Shown here in pieces: positions 1 to 5,112 of a DNA stretch of 9,607 bases. This stretch comes from Candidatus Saccharibacteria bacterium UBA669 (lineage in GTDB: Bacteria; Patescibacteriota; Saccharimonadia; Saccharimonadales; Saccharimonadaceae). Each line of letters opens with the position of its first letter. The stretch's first letter is position 1. A program made the position numbers and the translations under genes. The notes under the pieces were generated by a model. That model worked only from the letters and a program-made list of their open reading frames with translations. It was not told the origin of the DNA and ran no database searches. The DNA lies in the NCBI GenBank assembly GCA_002299795.1, contig DBNP01000012.1:13829-23435 (forward strand). The letters run 5' to 3'.

Positions 1-845
1 GCAAAGCGCATTTGTCGCAGTTTTCTTGGTGTGATTGCAGCCAGCCCATCCCCCGCATCGCTATGCCGGCGATGCTTCACCTCAACAAAATAGAGCGTGT
101 CGTCCTGCCGTGCAATGATATCAATCTCGCACCATTTTGTTCGCCAGTTGCGCTCGACAATTGTATAGCTATTCGACTCTAGATACTTAGCCACTTCACT
201 TTCACTAGCATTACCAACCTGTCTCGTAGTTGGCTTTGTAGAGCCTGGCTGTGATGATGTATCGGCACGCGCTTTGGCACCCTCCGCATACTTCTGCAGC
301 GGCGCAAAGCTGAGACGGTGGAGTGGTGTTACACCCAGCGCCTCGATCGCCTTCCGGTGTGCTGCCACGCCATAGCCGGCATTACGAGCAAACCCATAGC
401 CTGGATAATGCACATCCTGGTCGGCCATGTAGGCATCCCGCGCAACCTTCGCCACGATACTTGCCGCGCTGACACTTGGCACCAGCGCGTCGGCCTTGGG
501 CAGTGTCGTGACATACTGGCCCCTGGTTGTATCATCCAAAAAATTCACCGTTCCATCAATAATGATTTCATGATACGGCGCGTGAACTTGCTTGACAGCT
601 CGTCTCGTAGCCAGTCGTAGCGCCTGGCTCATACCCACCTCATCGAGCTCAGCCGCACTCACCCAGCCCAGCGCCACTGCATCTGCCTGCGCATAGATTA
701 GCCGGCTAAGCTCCTCACGTCGTTTCTTTGTCAGCTTTTTGCTATCTGCCAGCCCCTCAATCTGCGCACCGCCCAGCACAACCGCACCCACTACGAGTGG
801 TCCCGCCCATGGCCCACGACCAACTTCGTCAATGCCGAGTATCAT
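1..845 (-). CDS. rnhB: Ribonuclease HII fused to a YraN/UPF0102 nuclease-like domain (3' end cut by window edge)
   Basis: RNase HII cuts the RNA strand of RNA-DNA hybrids and removes single ribonucleotides from DNA. Translation from the ATG at 845 gives MILGIDEVGRGPWAGP, the family N terminus, with Asp6-Glu7 of the active site. Asp97 (in IIIDG) and Asp137 (in VAKVARD, after SVSAAS) complete the usual four acidic metal ligands, and YPGYGF sits at 147-152. The RNase HII part ends near residue 190. A Ser/Thr/Pro linker (about 191-210) leads to a second domain with VAKYLESNSYTIVERNW, CEIDIIA (Glu240, Asp242) and YFVEVKHR (Glu255, Lys257). This is the PD-(D/E)XK-like YraN signature, in which the usual GEID is CEID here. 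In many bacteria rnhB and yraN are adjacent genes; here they form one frame. The stop lies beyond base 1. Starts at 851 and 860 are in frame, but 845 fits the family and the leaderless promoter. The orphan at 925 is divergent. Confidence 0.93.
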   Translation of the reverse strand, partial: MILGIDEVGRGPWAGPLVVGAVVLGGAQIEGLADSKKLTKKRREELSRLIYAQADAVALGWVSAAELDEVGMSQALRLATRRAVKQVHAPYHEIIIDGTVNFLDDTTRGQYVTTLPKADALVPSVSAASIVAKVARDAYMADQDVHYPGYGFARNAGYGVAAHRKAIEALGVTPLHRLSFAPLQKYAEGAKARADTSSQPGSTKPTTRQVGNASESEVAKYLESNSYTIVERNWRTKWCEIDIIARQDDTLYFVEVKHRRHSDAGDGLAAITPRKLRQMRF

Positions 846-851
846 AACCAT

Positions 852-857
852 AGTGTA
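852..857 (-). promoter_or_regulatory. -10 box TACACT placed for leaderless rnhB
   Basis: On the minus strand TACACT ends 6 nt before the ATG at 845, so transcription would begin at or next to the start codon. No Shine-Dalgarno is visible upstream. The -35 region is poor. Assigned by position and by similarity to four other starts in the window. Confidence 0.45.
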
Positions 858-862
858 CATTA

Positions 863-890
863 TTGATTTATATTCTGTATATGATATAGT
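863..890 (+). promoter_or_regulatory. Promoter for the 106-residue orphan gene
   Basis: TTGATT (863-868), a 16-bp spacer and TATAGT (885-890) face the gene at 925. Predicted transcription starts near 897, leaving a leader of about 28 nt that contains the Shine-Dalgarno GAGAGG (913-918). The promoter lies just upstream of the rnhB -10 box in the same 79-bp divergent spacer. Confidence 0.5.
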
Positions 891-924
891 ATTGATGGCC
901 CGTACCTACTGTGAGAGGATATAC

Positions 925-1245
925 ATGAGTAAGCTCGTGATCATTGTCGTCGATGCCACGTTTAGCCGATGGGGCATTGATTACTCACTTACGCGGAGTG
1001 CCCAGGGTGTGTGGATGGATGGCACCCTGGAGCAGCATCTTGATGCGTTGACTCAGGCAATTGGTGAGAGTATCACTGAGGAATATAGACTTAGTGCTGA
1101 TACCGCACTAATACTCACAACCATGAACGTCATAGCGCTCGACAACTTGCTGCCTTCTGTCCGGGACCGCAACTTTGTGCCGTCGTCCATACAGGATGGC
1201 GCCATAGCATTTGGACAGTCATCGCAAAGTGGTCCGCCGTTCTGA
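925..1245 (+). CDS. Orphan protein of 106 residues, unknown function
   Basis: I do not recognise a family. The start at 925 is chosen because GAGAGG (913-918) lies 6 nt upstream; the frame is open further upstream, but that part overlaps rnhB on the other strand. The protein opens with a hydrophobic strand (KLVIIVVDATFSRWG), which looks like the first beta strand of a compact alpha/beta fold ending in Asp. A predicted helical stretch follows (LEQHLDALTQAIGESI, about 35-50), then a second hydrophobic strand (TALILTTMNVIALDNLL). The C terminus is polar, rich in Ser, Gly and Gln, and looks disordered. There is no signal peptide or cysteine. It stands alone: its own promoter lies upstream and a perfect hairpin follows the TGA stop, so it is probably monocistronic. 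Fold suggestions are inference. Confidence 0.7.
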   Translation: MSKLVIIVVDATFSRWGIDYSLTRSAQGVWMDGTLEQHLDALTQAIGESITEEYRLSADTALILTTMNVIALDNLLPSVRDRNFVPSSIQDGAIAFGQSSQSGPPF

Positions 1246-1251
1246 ACAACA

Positions 1252-1277
1252 GGGGTAGTAGCAGCCGCTACTACCCC
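1252..1277 (+). terminator. Hairpin terminator after the 106-residue orphan
   Basis: A perfect 11-bp stem, GGGGTAGTAGC with GCTACTACCCC, has an AGCC loop and begins 6 nt after the stop. The following GTATTTATTAC is only moderately T-rich, so termination may be imperfect. Confidence 0.7.
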
Positions 1278-1297
1278 GTATTTATTACATACAGTCA

Positions 1298-1326
1298 TTG
1301 CTTTTTATTGTGTTTTATGCTATAAT
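1298..1326 (+). promoter_or_regulatory. Strong extended -10 promoter for the lipoprotein gene
   Basis: TTGCTT (1298-1303), exactly 17 bp, then TATAAT (1321-1326), preceded by TGC to give the extended -10 TGCTATAAT. This is the best -10 in the window. The predicted start is near 1333, leaving a leader of about 60 nt with a stem-loop and the Shine-Dalgarno AAGGAG (1377-1382). Confidence 0.8.
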
Positions 1327-1336
1327 GGAATAGATA

Positions 1337-1358
1337 GGGTACTGCATCCGCAGCACCC
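1337..1358 (+). promoter_or_regulatory. 5' leader stem-loop of the lipoprotein mRNA
   Basis: GGGTACTGC, loop ATCC, then GCAGCACCC pair in 8 of 9 positions with one A/C mismatch. The hairpin lies within a few nt of the predicted 5' end. Stem-loops in this place are known to shield mRNAs from 5'-dependent decay; that role is inferred here. Confidence 0.5.
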
Positions 1359-1393
1359 GATTGCACCATCCTACTTAAGGAGCCCGATTCTCG

Positions 1394-2230
1394 ATGACCA
1401 CCAAGCAGAGTTTCGTCCGTACCCTGATCGTCCCGCTCGTCGCGCTCGGCATCATCGCCGGCGCAGCTGGCTGCAGCGGCAACCCACAGCCACAGGCTGC
1501 CAGCTGGTCACTCGATCAGCAGGATGCAGCCGAGTGCTACAGCGAGCTGAATGCGGCCGATACCGCCAAGCTGGCTGAGTACGCAGCCAAGAACGGCGAT
1601 GAGGTGAAGACCTACGATGATGCCGGTGACACCGACACCATCTGCGTCATCGACACGGGAGGTGGGCAGCACTATGTGCACCGCAACGATGACGCCAACT
1701 TCCTCTACTACTGGATGATGGCGCGGGTGATGGGGTATCGTGGTGGCAACACCATGTTGACATACGGCATGTTGAGCGGTGATTTGTCGCCATTGCAGTA
1801 CATGGCCCTGACCAGCCTGGTCGGTATCGACTCAAGTGGCCGCGCCTACAGTCCGTACACACCGGTCGGCGGCAACCAGTGGTTGCGCCAGCCGACCTAC
1901 AAGAACTACACCGTGACGAACGTGTATTACGGTACGTCGCGGACACCGGTGGACTTCGCAACTGCGCAGAAAGCACCGAAGGCTGGATACAACACCATGC
2001 CCATGCCGAAAGCCAGCAGTGATGCCACGGCGACAATCGGCAAGACTGGCGTGATCAAGGTCGATACCGCGAAACCGGCATCGACTTACGCCAAGAACAA
2101 CGGCGTCAAGGCAGCGACGCCCCTGAGCGGGTCCGGGTCTGGCTACAACGCCGGCACCGTCGGCAAACCGGCAGCCCCCAAACCAGCGGCTCCCAAGCCG
2201 GCAGCCCCCAAGCCAGCCGGCAAGAAGTAG
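1394..2230 (+). CDS. Putative secreted lipoprotein with a Pro-Ala-Lys repeat tail
   Basis: Not assigned to a known family. The N terminus is a lipoprotein signal: a charged start (MTTKQSFVRT), a hydrophobic core (LIVPLVALGIIAGA) and AAGC, with Cys27 as the predicted lipidation site; the -3 residue is Ala rather than the preferred Leu. The mature protein has two further cysteines (Cys48, Cys84) that could form a disulfide outside the cell. The middle is rich in Tyr, Gly, Met and Asn (FLYYWMMARVMGYRGGN, YGMLSGDLSPLQYMALTSLV), and the final third is low complexity, ending in PAAPK units and PAGKK. Such a tail could span or bind the cell wall (inference). AAGGAG (1377-1382) precedes the ATG by 11 nt. 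Codons are mostly C- or G-ended (ACC, AAC, AAG, CTG). With the strong promoter, 5' hairpin and long terminator stem, this suggests an abundant surface protein. Confidence 0.82.
   Translation: MTTKQSFVRTLIVPLVALGIIAGAAGCSGNPQPQAASWSLDQQDAAECYSELNAADTAKLAEYAAKNGDEVKTYDDAGDTDTICVIDTGGGQHYVHRNDDANFLYYWMMARVMGYRGGNTMLTYGMLSGDLSPLQYMALTSLVGIDSSGRAYSPYTPVGGNQWLRQPTYKNYTVTNVYYGTSRTPVDFATAQKAPKAGYNTMPMPKASSDATATIGKTGVIKVDTAKPASTYAKNNGVKAATPLSGSGSGYNAGTVGKPAAPKPAAPKPAAPKPAGKK
2168..2212 (+). repeat. Three 15-bp coding repeats (PAAPK)
   Basis: Three in-frame 15-nt units each encode PAAPK, followed by a partial unit PAGKK at the C terminus. The first and third units differ from the second at third codon positions, so the array is maintained at the protein level as well as by DNA similarity. 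Confidence 0.9.
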
Positions 2231-2239
2231 GCCCACTCG

Positions 2240-2280
2240 CGGGTGCTCCAGGGATACAGCATGTATCCCTGGAGCACCCG
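2240..2280 (+). terminator. Long perfect hairpin after the lipoprotein gene
   Basis: An 18-bp perfect stem runs from CGGGTGCTCCAGGGATAC to its exact complement, with loop AGCAT, beginning 9 nt after the stop. The downstream tract CTCTTCATTTT is T-rich but broken. It also protects the mRNA 3' end and could act on transcripts arriving from rplS. Confidence 0.8.
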
Positions 2281-2294
2281 CTCTTCATTTTGAC

Positions 2295-2326
2295 AAAAAA
2301 TAACTCCCTAGCATGGGAGCTATTTT
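2295..2326 (-). terminator. Rho-independent terminator of rplS
   Basis: On the minus strand AAAATAGCTCCC pairs with GGGAGTTATTTT (12 pairs, one G-U) around loop ATGCTA and runs into TTATTTTTT. It begins 13 nt after the rplS stop. The flanking A and T runs mean it could also stop plus-strand transcription. Confidence 0.82.
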
Positions 2327-2339
2327 AGTGGGCAGCTTT

Positions 2340-2864
2340 CTAGTTATTTTCAGCGTGCCTGGCTTCGACTTCAGCAGCCTTGGCAGCAAGTTCTGCTTCT
2401 TCAGCTTCTTTTTCGGCATGCTTGACGGCAGCTTCGGCGGCTTTTTGCTCTTTCATGAGCTTTTCGTCCTCTTCGGCGTGGTCGTCCTTGATAGCATTAA
2501 CTGCTTCGCGGTCAAACTGCACTGCGGTAAGGCGAGCGCTTTTACCACTGCGCTGACGCAGGTAGCTGAGGAAGTTTCGACGCACCTTACTACGGCGCAT
2601 AATCTCAACTTTTTCAACTAGTGGACTGTGTAGAAGGAAGCTTTTTTCAACCCCAACACCGCTCGCAATTTTTCGTACGGTAATACGGCTTGTCTGCTGT
2701 CCCTTGTTGTCAGTGCGAATCACGACACCTTCAAACACCTGGATACGCATTTTGTTGCCTTCTTTGATCTTTTGGTGCACACGCACCGTGTCGCCGCTAC
2801 GGACGTCGACGACCTGAGCCTTTTTTTGCTCATCATTTACTTTTTGGATTAATGCAAAACTCAT
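2340..2864 (-). CDS. rplS: 50S ribosomal protein L19 with C-terminal extension
   Basis: L19 lies at the 30S-50S interface of the ribosome. The ATG at 2864 gives MSFALIQKVNDEQKK, then GDTVRVHQKIKEGNKMRIQVFEGVVI, TVRKIASGVGVEKSF, LHSPLVEKVEIMRRSKVRR and LSYLRQRSGKSARL, the full family core of about 110 residues. About 60 extra residues follow, almost all Ala, Glu, Lys and His, including EEDEKLMKEQKAAEAAVKHA and EAEEAELAAKAAEVEA, a likely charged long helix. Typical L19 is about 115 residues; this one is 174. A GTG at 2876 is an alternative start that adds VSEQ; the ATG matches the family start better. Neither start has a clear Shine-Dalgarno. The gene has its own promoter and terminator and is not next to trmD/rimM as in many bacteria. 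Confidence 0.95.
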   Translation of the reverse strand: MSFALIQKVNDEQKKAQVVDVRSGDTVRVHQKIKEGNKMRIQVFEGVVIRTDNKGQQTSRITVRKIASGVGVEKSFLLHSPLVEKVEIMRRSKVRRNFLSYLRQRSGKSARLTAVQFDREAVNAIKDDHAEEDEKLMKEQKAAEAAVKHAEKEAEEAELAAKAAEVEARHAENN

Positions 2865-2905
2865 CTGCTCGCTCACTTATTACTTATTATTGAATTCAGC
2901 TATCA

Positions 2906-2914
2906 ACTATAGCA
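2906..2914 (-). promoter_or_regulatory. Extended -10 promoter of rplS
   Basis: On the minus strand TGCTATAGT (2914-2906) is an extended -10; no good -35 is seen 17 bp upstream. A small dyad, GCTAT-N5-ATAGC (2899-2913), overlaps the box. The predicted leader is about 35 nt. Confidence 0.55.
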
Positions 2915-2950
2915 TAGTTTGACATTTTTTAAAAGGGCTACGTAGAAATG

Positions 2951-2979
2951 AAAAAGGTGTGCGCCATATGGCACACACC
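2951..2979 (-). terminator. Terminator of the 143-residue orphan gene
   Basis: On the minus strand GGTGTGTGCC, loop ATAT and GGCGCACACC form a 10-bp stem (one U-G pair), followed directly by TTTTT. It lies 17 nt after the stop at 2997 and upstream of the rplS promoter, so the two minus-strand genes are separate units. Confidence 0.85.
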
Positions 2980-2996
2980 GGGTGTACAACCCCGCG

Positions 2997-3428
2997 TCAG
3001 ACAGCGTCCGGTGGGCTTTCGTCCTGGGGGCTTTCCGAATAGTTGGCGAGATCGATCGGCTCTTCATGGTTCGCCATGAAGAGCAGCTTGAGTGCGTCTT
3101 CCAGCCCAGCGATGTCCTGGAACGCAGGACTCGTCTCGGACCCAAAGAGTTCGAGTAGTTGAACAAAGGACGGCCACGCTACGTAAACGCCCAGCGGCAG
3201 CTCAGCAACCTCCATGTCCTCAATCAGGTCGTCATAGAGCCTGAGTGCCAGCTTGACGGCCTCGGGCGATCTCGCGATATCAAGAGTTTCGCACATACCT
3301 GGCGCCACGGCGATGCGAGCGCCTTGGTCACTGAACATGCCTATCAGAATGCGCAGCCGCGATTCGTTGCGACGCAGGATCGCGACCGCTGTGGCAATTT
3401 CAGCCTCGCTGTAATACTTGCGTGCCAT
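2997..3428 (-). CDS. Orphan helical protein of 143 residues, unknown function
   Basis: I do not recognise a family. The start at 3428 is supported by AGAAGG (3442-3437) 8 nt upstream. The protein looks soluble and mostly helical: YYSEAEIATAVAILRRNESR, then RILIGMFSDQGARIAV, SPEAVKLALRLYDDLIEDMEVA, SFVQLLELFG and LEDALKLLFM. The tail is acidic and proline-rich (ESPQDESPPDAV). There is no signal peptide or membrane segment, and one cysteine. Upstream lie a TTGACA promoter and two tandem repeats within the predicted leader; a good terminator follows. Helix assignments are by eye. It could be a regulator or adaptor, but nothing in the sequence decides this. Confidence 0.75.
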   Translation of the reverse strand: MARKYYSEAEIATAVAILRRNESRLRILIGMFSDQGARIAVAPGMCETLDIARSPEAVKLALRLYDDLIEDMEVAELPLGVYVAWPSFVQLLELFGSETSPAFQDIAGLEDALKLLFMANHEEPIDLANYSESPQDESPPDAV

Positions 3429-3442
3429 GGGCGTGCCCTTCT

Positions 3443-3480
3443 GCTAAGGTACGTCTCGTTGCTGAGAGGTACGTGTCGAT
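3443..3480 (-). repeat. Two tandem direct repeats in the leader of the 143-residue orphan
   Basis: Read on the plus strand, AGGTACGTCTCGTT (3447-3460) and AGGTACGTGTCGAT (3467-3480) match at 12 of 14 positions and are spaced exactly 20 bp apart, about two helical turns. The preceding GCT is also shared. They lie between the predicted transcription start (near 3476) and the Shine-Dalgarno, where a repressor or an RNA-binding protein could act. Confidence 0.6.
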
Positions 3481-3482
3481 AT

Positions 3483-3511
3483 ACGATATCCGTTTTTGTT
3501 GATTCTGTCAA
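3483..3511 (-). promoter_or_regulatory. Promoter of the 143-residue orphan gene
   Basis: On the minus strand a consensus TTGACA (3511-3506), a 17-bp spacer and TATCGT (3488-3483). The -10 matches 4 of 6. It overlaps the promoter proposed for the divergent malic enzyme gene, so the two may compete for RNA polymerase. Confidence 0.6.
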
Positions 3512-3522
3512 TGATTTATACT
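3494..3522 (+). promoter_or_regulatory. -10 box placed for a leaderless malic enzyme mRNA
   Basis: TATACT (3517-3522) ends 7 nt before the ATG at 3530. The -35 region at 17-bp spacing is TTTTGT, a weak match. No Shine-Dalgarno lies in the 30 nt before the start. Confidence 0.5.
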
Positions 3523-3529
3523 AGGCACC

Positions 3530-4663
3530 ATGGACTACAACAAACTTGCACTCGAACTGCACGCCAAATACAAAGGCAAAATAACCACCAAACTGCGGGA
3601 TGATAGCGCGCTCGATAAAGAAAAACTCAGCGCCTACTACACACCTGGTGTCGCCGAAGTAAGCCGGGTAATCGCGGCCGATCCATCGCAGCTAGCCACC
3701 TACACCTGGACCAACAATTTGGTTGCGGTCATTAGTGACGGTTCGGCAGTGCTGGGCCTCGGTGACATAGGGCCTAGGGCAAGTATGCCAGTGATGGAGG
3801 GCAAGGCATTGCTTTTCAAACGATTTGCCGGTATCGACAGTGTACCGATCGTGCTTGACGTGCACACGCCAGACGAAATTGTGGCGACCGTAAAGGCAAT
3901 TGCGCCAAGCTTTGGTGCCATCAACCTCGAGGACATTGCTGCTCCTCAATGCTTCGAGATCGAGGAGCGCCTGAAGGCTGAGTGCGACATACCAGTCTTT
4001 CATGACGACCAGCACGGCACGGCAATCGTGGTGCTTGCTGGGCTGATCAACGCGGCACGAGTCACGGGCAAAACACTTGCCGACTGCAAAGTTGTGATCA
4101 TTGGTGCCGGCGCTGCAGGAACTGCTATCACAAAGCTGCTCTCTCTCTATGGTATTCACAAAATTGTCGCCGTTGATAGCAAGGGAATCGTAGGGAGTGC
4201 TCGCACTGACCTAAACGATGAAAAGCAAGCGCTACTCGGCTATGTCGATGCCTCACAGTCTGGCTCACTCGATGATGCCATTACCGGTGCAGATATATTC
4301 ATTGGTGTCAGCAAGCCGGAACTTCTGACGGCGGCTATAGTCGGTAAAATGGCCGATCAACCAATCATCTTTGCCCTTGCCAACCCTACGCCAGAGATAA
4401 TGCCCGATGTTGCCCGAGCCGCTGGAGCGGCAGTTATTGCCACGGGCCGAAGCGATTTCCCCAACCAAGTCAACAACGCCATCGCCTTCCCTGGCATCTT
4501 CCGTGGCGCGCTTGATCATGGGGTGAAGCAAATTACTGACCAGCACAAACTCGCTGCTGCTGAAGCAATCGCATCGCTCATCGATCAGCCAACCGCTGAC
4601 ACAATCATTCCTAGTGTGTTTGATGAGCGACTAGTGCCTGCCGTTTCAGCTGTTATTGTATAA
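3530..4663 (+). CDS. Malic enzyme (oxaloacetate-decarboxylating malate dehydrogenase)
   Basis: It converts malate to pyruvate and CO2 while reducing NAD(P)+, a cytoplasmic link between C4 acids and pyruvate that gives reducing power to a cell with little else in central metabolism. Family motifs are complete: YYTPGVAEV (36-44, catalytic Tyr region), GDIGPRASMPVMEGKALLFK (78-97, with Lys92), INLEDIAAPQCF (131-142, metal ligands Glu134/Asp135), VFHDDQHGTAIV (156-167), the dinucleotide fold GAGAAG (192-197), ANPTPEI (284-290), and TGRSDFPNQVNN with FPGIFRGALD near the C terminus. The 377-residue length fits the short bacterial form without the phosphotransacetylase domain of MaeB. Asp216 after the second strand of the nucleotide fold could favour NAD, but cofactor choice is uncertain. 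No terminator follows; 44 nt separate it from the next gene, which has its own promoter. Confidence 0.95.
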   Translation: MDYNKLALELHAKYKGKITTKLRDDSALDKEKLSAYYTPGVAEVSRVIAADPSQLATYTWTNNLVAVISDGSAVLGLGDIGPRASMPVMEGKALLFKRFAGIDSVPIVLDVHTPDEIVATVKAIAPSFGAINLEDIAAPQCFEIEERLKAECDIPVFHDDQHGTAIVVLAGLINAARVTGKTLADCKVVIIGAGAAGTAITKLLSLYGIHKIVAVDSKGIVGSARTDLNDEKQALLGYVDASQSGSLDDAITGADIFIGVSKPELLTAAIVGKMADQPIIFALANPTPEIMPDVARAAGAAVIATGRSDFPNQVNNAIAFPGIFRGALDHGVKQITDQHKLAAAEAIASLIDQPTADTIIPSVFDERLVPAVSAVIV

Positions 4664-4672
4664 TGCTTACGC

Positions 4673-4701
4673 TTGCCTAGGCTGCAGCGCCGGCGTACAG
4701 T
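4673..4701 (+). promoter_or_regulatory. Promoter for a leaderless 134-residue orphan mRNA
   Basis: TTGCCT (4673-4678), exactly 17 bp, then TACAGT (4696-4701), which ends 6 nt before the ATG at 4708. There is no Shine-Dalgarno. A second -10-like TATAAT (4659-4664) overlaps the malic enzyme stop but has no -35. Confidence 0.55.
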
Positions 4702-4707
4702 GTCGGT

Positions 4708-5112
4708 ATGACTGTTTTTGAGGCATACCACGTATATTCTGTCGATCCTCACACCAACACACTTGATTGGCGTGAAGGAGCTGGCGTAGACCCAGTAGAT
4801 CGTTCACAGCACACCCATGACTACAACTTCCCCTTCTGGGTGACTGGGCTTCATCGGCATGATTTAGCGGTTTTTGGCGCCGTACTCGACAATAAAGGAG
4901 TTGAAGAGTTTGGCTATTTGGTGACGCGAACTGGTAACCAAGCCCAGCTCGCCACGCCTAAAATGATTGATTCAGATAATAGCCTACTAACTGCCGAGCT
5001 CGCCAAACGAATCGCTACTGTAACAGCAGAAGAAATTGCCCAACTCGGTATTGAGCAGATCATCAAACTCGCTCAGCAACGATACCCAGGTATGCGTGGA
5101 TTGAGTCGCTAG
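4708..5112 (+). CDS. Orphan protein of 134 residues, unknown function
   Basis: No family recognised. The first half looks like beta structure with many aromatic and His residues (FEAYHVYSVDPHTNTLDW, SQHTHDYNFPFWVTGLHRHD, LAVFGAVLDNKGVEEFGYLV). His33, His35, His46 and His48 lie in two HxH pairs that could bind metal, though this is only a visual suggestion. The second half is helical (LTAELAKRIATVTAEEIAQL, IEQIIKLAQQRYPGM). There are no cysteines, signal peptide or membrane segments. The start is fixed by the promoter spacing and by the next in-frame Met being far downstream. It could be cotranscribed with malic enzyme by read-through. The stop shares the bases CTAG with the stop of the convergent pilus ATPase gene, so there is no intergenic space for a terminator. 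Confidence 0.75.
   Translation: MTVFEAYHVYSVDPHTNTLDWREGAGVDPVDRSQHTHDYNFPFWVTGLHRHDLAVFGAVLDNKGVEEFGYLVTRTGNQAQLATPKMIDSDNSLLTAELAKRIATVTAEEIAQLGIEQIIKLAQQRYPGMRGLSR

Noticed and set aside
318..620. Open frames on both strands at about 318-620
   Set aside because: They lie inside the rnhB-yraN reading frame, which has full family motifs; the alternatives show none.
851..859. Half of the TAGTGT operator motif next to rnhB (also at 6738-6745 by pilB)
   Set aside because: Only one arm is present. The bases are explained as the complement of the -10 box TACACT on the minus strand.
739..924. Upstream extension of the 925-1245 frame to an ATG at 739 or 895
   Set aside because: Most of the extension is the opposite strand of the rnhB start, and the 739 start has no ribosome binding site. 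GAGAGG at 913-918 fits the ATG at 925.
1647..2288. Several minus-strand open frames across the lipoprotein gene
   Set aside because: They are Arg, Cys and Gly-rich translations typical of the antisense of a G/C-ended coding region, without starts or motifs.
2865..2876. GTG start for rplS at 2876
   Set aside because: It has no better ribosome binding site, and the ATG at 2864 matches the L19 family N terminus. It stays possible.
3692..4546. Minus-strand open frames within the malic enzyme gene
   Set aside because: Shadows of a gene with complete catalytic and nucleotide-binding motifs on the other strand.
4659..4664. TATAAT over the malic enzyme stop as the promoter of the 134-residue orphan
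   Set aside because: There is no -35 at a proper distance, and the leader it predicts has no Shine-Dalgarno. The TTGCCT-N17-TACAGT pair at 4673-4701 is better.
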